From NCBI RefSeq assembly GCF_003025595.1, contig NZ_PYMI01000004.1:124001-188000 (forward strand): a stretch of 64,000 bases of DNA, in the 5' to 3' direction. Positions 18,646 through 27,939 of this stretch are shown piece by piece; the first letter of the stretch is position 1, and the number at the start of each line of letters is the position of its first letter. The translations under genes were made by a program, and so were the position numbers. The notes beneath the pieces were generated by a model. It searched no databases and was not told the DNA's origin. It worked only from the letters and a program-made list of their open reading frames with translations. The DNA is from Photobacterium ganghwense (lineage in GTDB: Bacteria > Pseudomonadota > Gammaproteobacteria > Enterobacterales > Vibrionaceae).

Positions 18646-19788
18646 ATGCGTCAATGGTTTCAGTTTCCTATTTCTGAAGGGAAAGTCTCCCGGCAGGCAC
18701 ACTGTGATCTACCGGAAGGCACGTATGAGCGCGAGTGTGGCAAGGAAGGTTTTTTTGGTCCGGCCAGTCATATGTACCACAGCCACCCGCCAACAGGCTG
18801 GACGGAATGGGAAGGGCCTTTGCGTCCGCGAGCGATTGATACCAACCTGATTGAAACTCAAGGCAATTCGCCCTGGGATGCCGCCCTGTTATTGTTCAAC
18901 AACAATGTCCGTCTGCGTTCATGGCGCTGCGACAAAGAGATGGACCACCTGGCCCGCAATGGTGATGGAGATGAAGTTCTGTTTATCCATAACGGCAGCG
19001 GTGAATTGTTCTGTGACTACGGCCACCTGAGTTTCCGTGACGGTGATTACATTGTGTTGCCACGCGCCACCAGCTGGCGTATTGAGCCGCACGAGCCGGT
19101 TGAAATGTTGCTGATCGAAGCCACCAACAGCGGCTACAAAATGGCAGAACGCGGTATTGTCGGTAAACATGCGGTGTTTGACCCGGGCGTGCTGGAATAT
19201 GCACGAATCAACGACACCTTCCTGGCGCAGCAAAGTGACAACCAGACCTGGAAAGTGAAGCTGAAAGCACGCAGCCAGTTAAACACTATCACTTACCCGT
19301 ACAACCCGCTGGATGCACAGGGCTGGAAGGGGGATCTGACCGTGTTCAAACTGAACTGGCGTGATATCCGCCCGCTGATGAGCCACCGCTATCACCTGCC
19401 GCCATCGGCACACACTACCTTTGTGGCAGATGGTTTTGTGATATGCACGTTTGTACCACGCCCAATTGAAAGTGACCCGAATGCACTGAAAGTGCCGTTC
19501 TATCACAACAATGATGATTATGACGAAGTGCTGTTCTACCACCGCGGTAATTTCTTCAGCCGTGACAACATCGAAGCCGGCATGATCACGCACCACCCAT
19601 GCGGCTTTTCACACGGCCCGCATCCGAAAGCGCTGGCAGCCAGTATGTCATCACCGAAGAAAGAAACCGACGAGGTCGCCGTCATGATTGATACCCGCTG
19701 GCCACTCGAAGTGAGTGAACAAGCGGAAAGTGCTGAAAATAAAGACTATGTTTATTCTTGGAAAAGTCGACCTAAGACCAACGAATAA
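18646..19788 (+). CDS. hmgA: Homogentisate 1,2-dioxygenase
   Basis: The 380-residue cupin-type iron enzyme opens the ring of homogentisate to maleylacetoacetate. Recognisable parts are the early GPASHMYHSHPPTGWTEW, the cupin core DGDEVLFIHNGSGELFCDYG and the C-terminal metal-site region with MITHHPCGFSHGPHPKAL. It is shorter than the roughly 430-residue human-type enzyme but has the length of the Vibrio group. It heads hmgA-fahA-maiA. AGAGGGAC lies a few bases upstream of the ATG. Confidence 0.94.
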   Translation: MRQWFQFPISEGKVSRQAHCDLPEGTYERECGKEGFFGPASHMYHSHPPTGWTEWEGPLRPRAIDTNLIETQGNSPWDAALLLFNNNVRLRSWRCDKEMDHLARNGDGDEVLFIHNGSGELFCDYGHLSFRDGDYIVLPRATSWRIEPHEPVEMLLIEATNSGYKMAERGIVGKHAVFDPGVLEYARINDTFLAQQSDNQTWKVKLKARSQLNTITYPYNPLDAQGWKGDLTVFKLNWRDIRPLMSHRYHLPPSAHTTFVADGFVICTFVPRPIESDPNALKVPFYHNNDDYDEVLFYHRGNFFSRDNIEAGMITHHPCGFSHGPHPKALAASMSSPKKETDEVAVMIDTRWPLEVSEQAESAENKDYVYSWKSRPKTNE

Positions 19789-19856
19789 CGCAGCAGGCCG
19801 CACTTATTTCACGTTGCGGCCCACCCAAGGATTAACATTGAAACAAGGAGTATTAC

Positions 19857-20885
19857 GTGAAACTAGCTTCTCTTAACCATGGTCGTGACGGCCAGCTGAT
19901 TGTTGTTTCCCGCGACCTGAAAACGGCCGTTCATGCCCACGACATCGCCCCTACTCTCCAGTTTGCACTGGATAACTGGGATCAGGTCGAGGCCGATCTG
20001 CAGCATTTGTACCGTAACCTTAATGACGGTATTGCACCGGATACCTTTCCGTTCAATCCGGCGTTGTGTGCCTCTCCTCTGCCACGCGCATACCAGTGGG
20101 CAGACGGCAGTGCTTACGTTAACCATGTTGAACTGGTTCGCAAAGCCCGCGGTGCCGAAATGCCGGAAAGCTTCTGGACCGATCCGCTGATGTATCAGGG
20201 AATGTCTGACGGTTTCCTTGGCCCGATGGACGACATCCTAGCGGTAGACGAAAACTGGGGCATCGACTTCGAAGGGGAAATCGCAGTCATTACTGATGAT
20301 GTCGACATGGGTACCCGCACCGAAGAAGTTCACGGCCATATTAAACTGCTGATGCTGGTAAATGATGTTTCGCTGCGTAACCTGATTCCTGGCGAGCTGG
20401 CCAAGGGTTTTGGTTTCTTCCAGTCCAAGCCTGCTTCTGCTTTTTCTCCGGTCGCCGTGACCCCGGACGAACTGGGTGATAACTGGCATGACTACAAAGT
20501 TCACCACCCTCTGACGGTGCATCTCAATGGCGAGCTGTTTGGTAATCCGCATGCAGGTACAGACATGACGTTCAACTTTGCGGAACTGGTGCAGCATGTT
20601 GCGAAAAGCCGTGCTATCTCTGCCGGTACCATCATAGGTTCAGGTACAGTTTCAAACAAAGATCGCAGCAGCGGCTCATGCTGTCTGGCAGAACGCCGCA
20701 TGCTGGAAATTATCGATCAGGGTGAAGCGAAAACACCGTTCATGCGCTTTGGTGACAAAGTCCGTATCGAAATGTTTGATGACAACGGGCACTCCATTTT
20801 TGGCGCCATCGATCAGACGGTTGTGCGTTACGAGCACAAATATCACGATGAAGATCTGAACCACCACGATCCGCATCACGTGTAA
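19857..20885 (+). CDS. fahA: Fumarylacetoacetate hydrolase family protein
   Basis: 342 residues. The C-terminal FAH fold shows the metal-binding acidic residues in GIDFEGEIAVITDDV and VNDVSLRNLIPGELAKGFGFFQSKP, plus GSGTVSNKD. It hydrolyses fumarylacetoacetate to fumarate and acetoacetate, the last ring-cleavage step of tyrosine catabolism. It lies 68 bp after hmgA with AAGGAG before the ATG. A long hairpin without T tract follows before maiA. Confidence 0.92.
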   Translation: MKLASLNHGRDGQLIVVSRDLKTAVHAHDIAPTLQFALDNWDQVEADLQHLYRNLNDGIAPDTFPFNPALCASPLPRAYQWADGSAYVNHVELVRKARGAEMPESFWTDPLMYQGMSDGFLGPMDDILAVDENWGIDFEGEIAVITDDVDMGTRTEEVHGHIKLLMLVNDVSLRNLIPGELAKGFGFFQSKPASAFSPVAVTPDELGDNWHDYKVHHPLTVHLNGELFGNPHAGTDMTFNFAELVQHVAKSRAISAGTIIGSGTVSNKDRSSGSCCLAERRMLEIIDQGEAKTPFMRFGDKVRIEMFDDNGHSIFGAIDQTVVRYEHKYHDEDLNHHDPHHV

Positions 20886-20910
20886 AAACGGTACTTATTG
20901 CGCTTTGATT

Positions 20911-20938
20911 CAGTGCTGACACCCAGGTGTCAGCACTG
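20911..20938 (+). other. Perfect 12-bp hairpin between fahA and maiA
   Basis: CAGTGCTGACAC and GTGTCAGCACTG are separated by four bases. There is no following T run, so it is unlikely to stop transcription efficiently. It may set a processing point or shield upstream mRNA from 3' exonucleases within the operon; that role is inferred. Confidence 0.6.
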
Positions 20939-20981
20939 TGCTTAGAGCGAAACAGGTTTAGCGCATAAAAGGATTGTTATC

Positions 20982-21632
20982 ATGAAACTGTACGATTATT
21001 ACCGTTCTTCCGCGTCTTATCGGGTCAGAATCGCCCTTAACCTCAAAGGGCTGGAGTATGCACAACAGCCAGTATCACTACTGGACAACGAACAAAACAG
21101 CACAACATATACCGCGCTTAATCCAAGCGGACTGGTGCCGGGCTTCATTCCCGATCCGGCGGCAGGATCCGAAAATGACGGCGAACTTCTCAGTCAGTCA
21201 CTGGCCATTATTGAGTATCTGGATGAACGTTATCCGGAGCCACCACTGCTGCCTTCCGAACCATGGCAAAAAGCCAAATGCCGAGAAATCGCGTTCGCGA
21301 TTGCCTGCGATATTCATCCCCTGAACAACTTACGGGTGCTGAAATACTTGACCGGTCCACTGGCCATTGACGAGAGCGAAAAAATGGCCTGGTATCACCA
21401 CTGGCTGAAGCAAGGCCTGCAAAGCCTGGAAGTCATGGTAAGTCGCCATTCTCACCCTTTTTGCTGCGGAGATGAACCCTCACTGGCTGATATTTGCCTG
21501 ATTCCTCAACTCTATAACGCGAAACGTTTTGGTTTCGATCTCAGCCATTACCCTCGCCTACTGGATATTGAAGCACGCTGCCAGGCGCTACCGGCATTTA
21601 TTGCCGCCCACCCTGACAACCAGCAACCTTGA
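20982..21632 (+). CDS. maiA: Maleylacetoacetate isomerase (zeta-class GST fold)
   Basis: 216 residues. The thioredoxin-like N-domain carries the hallmark YYRSSASYRVRIALNLKG, with the SSxSxRVR glutathione-binding loop. The all-helical C-domain has FCCGDEPSLADICLIPQLYNAKRFG. It isomerises maleylacetoacetate to fumarylacetoacetate using glutathione. The order hmgA-fahA-maiA matches Vibrio. The acetoacetate-CoA ligase gene begins 11 bp later. Confidence 0.95.
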   Translation: MKLYDYYRSSASYRVRIALNLKGLEYAQQPVSLLDNEQNSTTYTALNPSGLVPGFIPDPAAGSENDGELLSQSLAIIEYLDERYPEPPLLPSEPWQKAKCREIAFAIACDIHPLNNLRVLKYLTGPLAIDESEKMAWYHHWLKQGLQSLEVMVSRHSHPFCCGDEPSLADICLIPQLYNAKRFGFDLSHYPRLLDIEARCQALPAFIAAHPDNQQP

Positions 21633-21643
21633 GGTAACAGATT

Positions 21644-23707
21644 ATGACCACAACTGCCTCAACAACGGCAACCCCATCAGGCGCACAATCAGCCCTGCTT
21701 TGGATGCCGGAAAAAGACCGGATACATGACAGCCTGATGTACCAGTTCATGGTTGCAGTCAGCGCAAAAAAAGACACCCTATTTCACGACTACAACCAGC
21801 TACATCAGTGGAGTGTCAACCACAGTGAAGAATTCTGGGATTTGCTCTGGGACTTTTGCGGTGTTGAAGGCGCGAAAAAACCGCCAGTCAGCTACTGCCC
21901 GCCAGCAAGCCAAGCCCCAGCCAAAGACACCCAGTGGTTCCCGCACGCAAAACTGAACTATGCAGAAAACCTGCTCAAGAACTGGCACCAGCGAGCAAAA
22001 GAAGACGCGCTCGTCTTCCACAGTGAAGGCGACAGCTCACGGATTCAACGACTGAGCTGGGAACAGCTCTATCACCAAACCGCTCAGATTGCCGGATTCC
22101 TGCACCAGGCTGGCGTCACGAAAGGCGATGTGGTGGCGGGCTATTTACCAAACCTGCCGCAGACCATTGTTGCCATGCTGGCCACCACCGCACTAGGCGC
22201 AACCTGGACTTCAACCTCTCCGGATTTTGGTGCCGACAGCGTCATTGAGCGCTTCGGTCAGACTAAACCTAAAGTCCTGTTTTTTGCCGATGGCTATTTT
22301 TATAACGGTAAAACGCACACCTACCGCCAGAAAGTAGCCGATATTGCCGCTGAACTGGAAGGCCTGACCCACGTGGTCACAATCCCATACGTTGGCCTCT
22401 CCGCCAATAGTGACAACGTCACTAATGTAACCGATACAACAAACGCAATAACCATTCCGGGTGTCAGCGAACATCACTGGACGCAGATTCTGTCATCGAC
22501 GGAACCCTGCGAACTCGGTTTTACCCCAGTGAGTTTTGATCACCCGCTGTATATCCTTTACTCCTCCGGCACAACCGGCAAACCCAAGTGCATTGTTCAC
22601 AGTGTGGGCGGCACGCTGCTAAATCACCTGAAAGAGCATCAGTTACACAGTGATGTAAAACCGGGCGACCGGCTGTTTTACTTCACTACCTGCGGCTGGA
22701 TGATGTGGAACTGGATGGTCACCGGACTGGCATCAGGAGCTACGCTGATCCTGTATGATGGCTCGCCTTTCTACCCCAACGGAAATGTACTGTGGGACAT
22801 GGCTGAACTAGAAAACGTTACTTTGTTCGGCACCTCGGCCAAGTATCTTGAAGCACTGGAGAAACAGGTAATCCAGCCGATTCAAACTCACAAGCTGAAT
22901 AAGCTGCGTACCTTGTGCTCGACCGGTTCGGTGCTTTCTCCTGAGCAGTTTGACTACGTCTACCAGTCCATTCATCAGGATGTTCAACTCGCGTCTATTG
23001 CCGGCGGTACGGATATATGCGGCTGCTTTGCGATCGGCAACCCCATCAGCCCGGTATATCGTGGCGAATGCCAGGGACGTGGATTGGGGATGGATGTTCA
23101 GGTGTTTGATGGCGAAGGACATCCGTTGTATGAACGTCAAGGCGAACTGGTGTGCTGCAACAGCTTCCCCAACCAACCTTGCGGTTTCTGGAATGACACG
23201 GACGGCAGCCGTTATCACAGTGCCTACTGGGACACTTTCCCCGGTGTCTGGCATCACGGTGACTACGTCTCACTAACCAAACACGGTGGTCTGATTTTCT
23301 ATGGCCGTTCCGACGCAGTTCTGAATCCAGGTGGCGTACGTATCGGTACAGCGGAAATTTACCGCCAGGTTAACCGCCTGGATGAGATAAAAGATTCACT
23401 GGTTATCGGTCAGAACAAGGCCAATGATGTTCGGGTGGTACTGTTTGTTCAACTCAATGAGGGCGTCTCTCTTAGTGAGGAACTGGAAAAAACCATTCGG
23501 GATCGGATTCGTACCCATTGCTCACCCCGGCATCTCCCGGAAGTGATTCTGAGTGTCAGTGATATTCCTCGAACCAAATCCGGCAAGCTGGTTGAACTGG
23601 CAGTCCGAAACGTGGTTCACAACGAGCCCGTCAAAAATCTGGGTGCGCTGGCCAACCCTGAAGCTCTGGAAGAGTTTAAAAATCGTCCGGAGCTGAAGCT
23701 TCCCTGA
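21644..23707 (+). CDS. Acetoacetate-CoA ligase
   Basis: The 687-residue ANL-superfamily enzyme activates acetoacetate with ATP and CoA. The AMP-binding motif YILYSSGTTGKPKCIVHSVGG is near residue 304, the A5-like motif near GGTDICGCF, and the C-terminal lysine region ends IPRTKSGKLVELAVRNVV. The N-terminal pattern DRIHDSLMYQF and the length fit acetoacetyl-CoA synthetases rather than Acs. It follows maiA by 11 bp and would recover the acetoacetate released by FahA as acetoacetyl-CoA. It is often called aacS; the symbol is withheld because usage varies. Confidence 0.92.
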   Translation: MTTTASTTATPSGAQSALLWMPEKDRIHDSLMYQFMVAVSAKKDTLFHDYNQLHQWSVNHSEEFWDLLWDFCGVEGAKKPPVSYCPPASQAPAKDTQWFPHAKLNYAENLLKNWHQRAKEDALVFHSEGDSSRIQRLSWEQLYHQTAQIAGFLHQAGVTKGDVVAGYLPNLPQTIVAMLATTALGATWTSTSPDFGADSVIERFGQTKPKVLFFADGYFYNGKTHTYRQKVADIAAELEGLTHVVTIPYVGLSANSDNVTNVTDTTNAITIPGVSEHHWTQILSSTEPCELGFTPVSFDHPLYILYSSGTTGKPKCIVHSVGGTLLNHLKEHQLHSDVKPGDRLFYFTTCGWMMWNWMVTGLASGATLILYDGSPFYPNGNVLWDMAELENVTLFGTSAKYLEALEKQVIQPIQTHKLNKLRTLCSTGSVLSPEQFDYVYQSIHQDVQLASIAGGTDICGCFAIGNPISPVYRGECQGRGLGMDVQVFDGEGHPLYERQGELVCCNSFPNQPCGFWNDTDGSRYHSAYWDTFPGVWHHGDYVSLTKHGGLIFYGRSDAVLNPGGVRIGTAEIYRQVNRLDEIKDSLVIGQNKANDVRVVLFVQLNEGVSLSEELEKTIRDRIRTHCSPRHLPEVILSVSDIPRTKSGKLVELAVRNVVHNEPVKNLGALANPEALEEFKNRPELKLP

Positions 23708-23714
23708 GACTTTT

Positions 23715-23753
23715 GAGGGTTAGACGGCTACAAGCGCCTGAAAACCCTCTTTT
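23715..23753 (+). terminator. Intrinsic terminator after the tyrosine-catabolism operon
   Basis: GAGGGTT (23715-23721) pairs with AACCCTC (23743-23749), followed by TTTT. The loop is long (about 21 bases) and may form a secondary stem. It lies directly after the acetoacetate-CoA ligase stop. Confidence 0.65.
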
Positions 23754-23813
23754 CGCTTCCGGCTGGGATGTTATGATGATGCCATTATCAAGCATGATGA
23801 GCGGCCAAAATTT

Positions 23814-24797
23814 ATGAAGCGCATCCCAACCAATATCATTACCGGCTTCCTTGGAGCCGGTAAAACCACTGCAATTCTCTCTTTGCTTGCCCGTAAACCG
23901 GAAAATGAAAAATGGGCCATTCTGATCAATGAATTTGGCAATGTCGGCGTAGACGGCGCGATTCTGGATCAGCAAGGTGCCATCGTAAAAGAAGTTCCGG
24001 GTGGCTGCATGTGCTGTGTCGCAGGTTTACCGATGTCTGTCGGTATCAATGCCCTGCTGGCACAAAAGCCAGATCGCCTGCTTCTGGAACCGACCGGCCT
24101 TGGGCATCCGAAAGAGATCATCAATAAACTAACGTCTGATACTTACCGCGACTACATCGACCTGAAAGCAACCATCACGCTGGTTGATCCGCGTCAGTTT
24201 TCCGATTCAATCTACACTGACAATCAAAATTTCCAGGATCAAATCGCGCTGGCAGATATTCTGGTCGCCAACAAAGTTGATCAGAGTCAGCCGGATGACC
24301 TGCGCGCTTTTGAACAGTATGCCGATACCTTAACACCGGCCAAAGCCGTATTAGGTCATGTTGAGCAAGGTGAACTTGCGCTTGAATGGCTGGAAGTTGA
24401 ACGTCTTGAGCGTCAGGCAAGCCACAGCCATCACCATCACGGCCATGAGGAAGACGCTGCGCCACTCCCGGGGCTGGAACTGGCACCGGGACAACAGTTT
24501 ATCCGCCGTGAAAATAGCGGTCAGGGTTATCGCAGTTGCGGCTGGTTTTTTGCGACAGATCTGGTGTTTGACTTTTCTAAGCTGTTTACCCTGTTTTCAA
24601 ACCTGAATGCCCAGCGAGTCAAGGCCGTCGTGAATACCGAACGTGGCTGTTTTGCCTTCAACGTTGTTAACCGGGTGGTTTCGGTCAACGAACTGTCCCT
24701 GGAAAACTTCGAATCCCGCATCGAGGTTATTGATAAAGAAAGACTTCCTTACGATGAACTGGAAACTATCCTGTGTTCATTAACGAGTGAAAAGTGA
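23814..24797 (+). CDS. yeiR: YeiR-like zinc-binding G3E GTPase (CobW/COG0523 family)
   Basis: 327 residues. It has a Walker A motif TGFLGAGKTT near residue 9, the metal-binding motif GGCMCC (C-x-C-C) near residue 63, and VANKVD as the guanine-specificity motif. A His-rich stretch (SHSHHHHGHEED) near residue 205 separates the GTPase from the C-terminal CobW domain. Alignment by eye with E. coli YeiR is close (EKWAILINEFGNVGVDGA, LLLEPTGLGHPKEI). The family delivers metals, here probably zinc, using GTP. Confidence 0.9.
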   Translation: MKRIPTNIITGFLGAGKTTAILSLLARKPENEKWAILINEFGNVGVDGAILDQQGAIVKEVPGGCMCCVAGLPMSVGINALLAQKPDRLLLEPTGLGHPKEIINKLTSDTYRDYIDLKATITLVDPRQFSDSIYTDNQNFQDQIALADILVANKVDQSQPDDLRAFEQYADTLTPAKAVLGHVEQGELALEWLEVERLERQASHSHHHHGHEEDAAPLPGLELAPGQQFIRRENSGQGYRSCGWFFATDLVFDFSKLFTLFSNLNAQRVKAVVNTERGCFAFNVVNRVVSVNELSLENFESRIEVIDKERLPYDELETILCSLTSEK

Positions 24798-24997
24798 CCC
24801 AAACCTTGTAACTGAACTGTTAAAAATCATTTTGACTGCTAATAATGAAACTGACATCACCCATCGGTGAAGCAGGATTGTTATAAAAACAGTTCAGGAC
24901 TTCACCACAGCCCGCATCGACTCATTCGCTGTTGTGGGCTGAGTGTCTATTACCCAATCCGGGCACTGCTCGGATGGCGATTAAGCAAGGAGCAACC

Positions 24998-26383
24998 ATG
25001 CTAAACCCTTCAACTGCACAAGCGGTGATTGACCATGCCCTGTTTCTGGGTGCGGACTTTGCTGAATTGTTCGTTGAACACCATCAGTCAAGTGCCGTAG
25101 AACTGATTTCCGGTGACATCGATCAAATCAGCTCAGGTATTGATTTCGGCATCGGCATACGCTTGTTCTTCGGCAATAAAATTCTGTATGGCTACGCCAA
25201 CAGCACAGACGAAGAAGAACTGAAGCGCGTCACCAGCCTGCTGGCGGCAAAAGACAAGCGTGATCAGATCGCTCAAGCCGGTTCACTGAATCTCAGCAGA
25301 CACAATAACCTTCATACCTGCCAGCAGCCTCTCAGCCAGAACGGCTACCTGGAAGCGAAAATTGCGTTCCTTCGCCAGTGCAACGACGCAGCGCGTGCCG
25401 AGCATGAAAAAATCAATCAGTTCATTGGTCGCATCATGCAACGTGAGCAGCAGGTTGAAATTTTTAACTCTACGGGTCTTCACATTGGCGATACCCGTCA
25501 CTATACCCGTATTGCCGCAACCGCTATTGCTAAAAACGGCAGTGAGCAGTCTACAGGGTTTGAATCCCCAGGCGCACTGACTGGTTGGGAGTTCAGCAAC
25601 AGCCTGAACGCGCAGGCTCTGGGACAAACGGTCGCACAGCAGGCGATGGTGAAGCTGTTCGCAGAAACCTGCCCGACCGGCGAAATGCCAGTCATTATCG
25701 GTAACGGTTTCGGTGGCGTCATTTTCCACGAAGCATGCGGCCATTTGCTGGAAACAACCTCAGTGGCGAAAAAAGCCTCCGTTTTCCACGACAAAATGGG
25801 TGAACTGATTGCAAACCCGGTCGTGAATGCGGTCGATGACGGTACCCTCACCAATGAATGGGGTTCCATCAACATTGATGATGAAGGGATGGAAACCCAG
25901 CGAACCCAGTTGATCAAAGACGGGAAGCTAACCAGCTTTATGGTTGATCACATGGGCTCTCTGAAAACCGGTTATGCCCGTACCGGCTCGGGCCGTCGTG
26001 AATCCTATAAATTTGCCCCGGCATCCCGGATGCGTAACACCTTTATTGAACCGGGCAGTAGCTCGCTTGATGACATGGTTAGCAGTGTAGAACGCGGCAT
26101 TTATGCCAAGAAAATGGGGGGCGGTTCCGTTCAGCCGGGGACCGGCGAATTCAACTTCGCCGTGCAGGAAGCCTACCTGATTGAGGACGGTAAAATCACG
26201 CGTCCACTCAAAACTGCCACCCTGATCAGCACCGGCCCGAAAGTATTGAAAGAAATTTCAATGGTCGGCGAAGACTTTGCCATGGCGGCAGGAATGTGTG
26301 GGTCGGTCAGTGGGTCGGTTCCGACAACGGTCGGCCAACCCGCACTGAAGGTCGACAACATTCTGGTAGGAGGAGGGAACTAA
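24998..26383 (+). CDS. TldD-like metalloprotease subunit
   Basis: 461 residues. The zinc motif HExxxH is visible as His244-Glu245-His249 in FHEACGHLLE, and the third ligand is probably the Cys in AAGMCGSVSG near the C-terminus. TldD forms a heterodimer with TldE/PmbA that cleaves unfolded peptides. The start at 24998 has AAGGAG five bases upstream. The next gene, a PmbA-like partner, overlaps by one base, so this is a self-contained TldD/E-type pair; it may be a paralogue of a housekeeping pair elsewhere. Confidence 0.88.
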   Translation: MLNPSTAQAVIDHALFLGADFAELFVEHHQSSAVELISGDIDQISSGIDFGIGIRLFFGNKILYGYANSTDEEELKRVTSLLAAKDKRDQIAQAGSLNLSRHNNLHTCQQPLSQNGYLEAKIAFLRQCNDAARAEHEKINQFIGRIMQREQQVEIFNSTGLHIGDTRHYTRIAATAIAKNGSEQSTGFESPGALTGWEFSNSLNAQALGQTVAQQAMVKLFAETCPTGEMPVIIGNGFGGVIFHEACGHLLETTSVAKKASVFHDKMGELIANPVVNAVDDGTLTNEWGSINIDDEGMETQRTQLIKDGKLTSFMVDHMGSLKTGYARTGSGRRESYKFAPASRMRNTFIEPGSSSLDDMVSSVERGIYAKKMGGGSVQPGTGEFNFAVQEAYLIEDGKITRPLKTATLISTGPKVLKEISMVGEDFAMAAGMCGSVSGSVPTTVGQPALKVDNILVGGGN

Positions 26384-27726
26384 TGGCCGATCAACAACAA
26401 CTCCAGCAAGCCATTGACCAAGTGCTGGACCGCGTGCGTACTGCTGGCGCAGAGGCTGATGTTATTGCCAGTGCCGGTCACCATTTTTCGCTAAAAGCCG
26501 ACAAAGGTGAGCTTGATGAGTACAAAGTGACGTCCGGACAAGTTATCGGTGTGCGCATTATCAAAGATCAACGTATCGCCACCAGCTACTCCGAGTCACT
26601 CGAGCCAAACAGCCTTGATCTGATGGTCGAACAGGCGCTGACCAATGCCCGTTACACAAAACAGGATGAGCATCAGACAATCAGCTGTGCTGATAGCCAA
26701 CTGACAACCAACTGTCCTGAAATCTATCAGGCTGACACCGCAACTGTCGATGACAAAATTGTCCTGGCGCTGACACTGGAAAGCGGTGTAGTTGCTAAAC
26801 CCCACGCCAGCTCAGCGCCGTACAACGGCTATAGTGAATCAGATAGCCAGATCATTCTGGCGAACACGCTGGGCACCCGCTGTTTCCACCAGGAGCGTTC
26901 AGCCTACTGCTACGCCTACACCCTGTATGAGAAAGACGGTAAGCAGTCTATGCATGGCGGCATGTCTTCCGGTCGGCGTTTTGACGAACTGGATAGCGAG
27001 TACGCAATCAACCATGGTTACGATATAGCTCAGGCTCTGCTTGAAGGGGCGCCGGTAAATACCGGCAGCTACAGCGTCATTTTTGACCTGAGTTGCCTGA
27101 GCAACCTGTTCAGTGCGTTCAGTCTGTGCTTTTCAGGCCCATCGGCCATGAAAGGCATCAATCCATGGCGCGACTCACTGAATCAACAGGTCGCCAGCCC
27201 GCTATTAACTATGACTGATACGGCTTACGTGCAGGGCGGCTCGTCCATAAAGGCATTCGACAGTGAAGGCTTTGCAACCCGAGATACCGTATTGCTCGGT
27301 GAGGGACAACTGCATAGCCTGCTTCACAACAGCCATACCGCCAACTACTTCGGTATTGCAAACACCGCGAATGCCGCCCGGTCGGCAAAAGGTGGGCTGG
27401 GAATTTCGCCACGCCACACGGTTATCGCAACCGGTAAGAGTTCTGAGGCTGAGCTAACCGCCGGTGAATACCTGGAACTGGTTGAGCTTCAGGGCGTCCA
27501 TTCCGGCGCCGATGCCGTCAGTGGTGATTTCTCGTTTGGTGCCAGCGGCTTCCTGTGCCGTGACGGTCAGCGTATTCAACCGGTCCGCGGGATTACCGTA
27601 GCAGGCAATTTCTATCAAATGTTAAAAGAAATTGATGCGGTAGGTAGTGATCTGATTACTGACTATGCACGTCAATTCTACGCGCCGAAAATGCGATTCA
27701 GCCGTCTGAGTATTGGCGGAAAATAA
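26383..27726 (+). CDS. PmbA/TldE-like partner subunit
   Basis: 447 residues of the TldE/PmbA fold without an HExxxH motif, as expected for the non-catalytic partner. Conserved pieces are GHHFSLKADKGELDEYKV near the start, VIGVRIIKDQRIATSYSE, and the C-terminal GDFSFGASGFLCRDGQ and ITVAGNFYQMLKEIDAVGSDL. The ATG overlaps the tldD-like stop (TAATG) and AGGAGG lies just upstream. The overlap implies equal production of the two subunits. Confidence 0.88.
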   Translation: MADQQQLQQAIDQVLDRVRTAGAEADVIASAGHHFSLKADKGELDEYKVTSGQVIGVRIIKDQRIATSYSESLEPNSLDLMVEQALTNARYTKQDEHQTISCADSQLTTNCPEIYQADTATVDDKIVLALTLESGVVAKPHASSAPYNGYSESDSQIILANTLGTRCFHQERSAYCYAYTLYEKDGKQSMHGGMSSGRRFDELDSEYAINHGYDIAQALLEGAPVNTGSYSVIFDLSCLSNLFSAFSLCFSGPSAMKGINPWRDSLNQQVASPLLTMTDTAYVQGGSSIKAFDSEGFATRDTVLLGEGQLHSLLHNSHTANYFGIANTANAARSAKGGLGISPRHTVIATGKSSEAELTAGEYLELVELQGVHSGADAVSGDFSFGASGFLCRDGQRIQPVRGITVAGNFYQMLKEIDAVGSDLITDYARQFYAPKMRFSRLSIGGK

Positions 27727-27756
27727 ACGTCTATTTTTCATCCAGACTCATCCAAG

Positions 27757-27781
27757 CAGCGGGTACGTCCCGCTGTTTTTT
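27757..27781 (+). terminator. Intrinsic terminator of the TldD/PmbA-like operon
   Basis: CAGCGGG-TACGT-CCCGCTG followed by TTTTTT, about 30 bp after the stop codon. Confidence 0.9.
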
Positions 27782-27939
27782 CACCATCGCCTAATTTCCC
27801 CCATCCTTTTATTTTCTTTCGAGCCTTTCTTCTTCCGTCAATCTTTCTTGTATACGGCAACATTCCACACTATTTTCAATTAGGAGGATCCCCTCTTACC
27901 ATTCTGGTCAGCCGTATTTATTGGTCACAAGGAAGCGTC

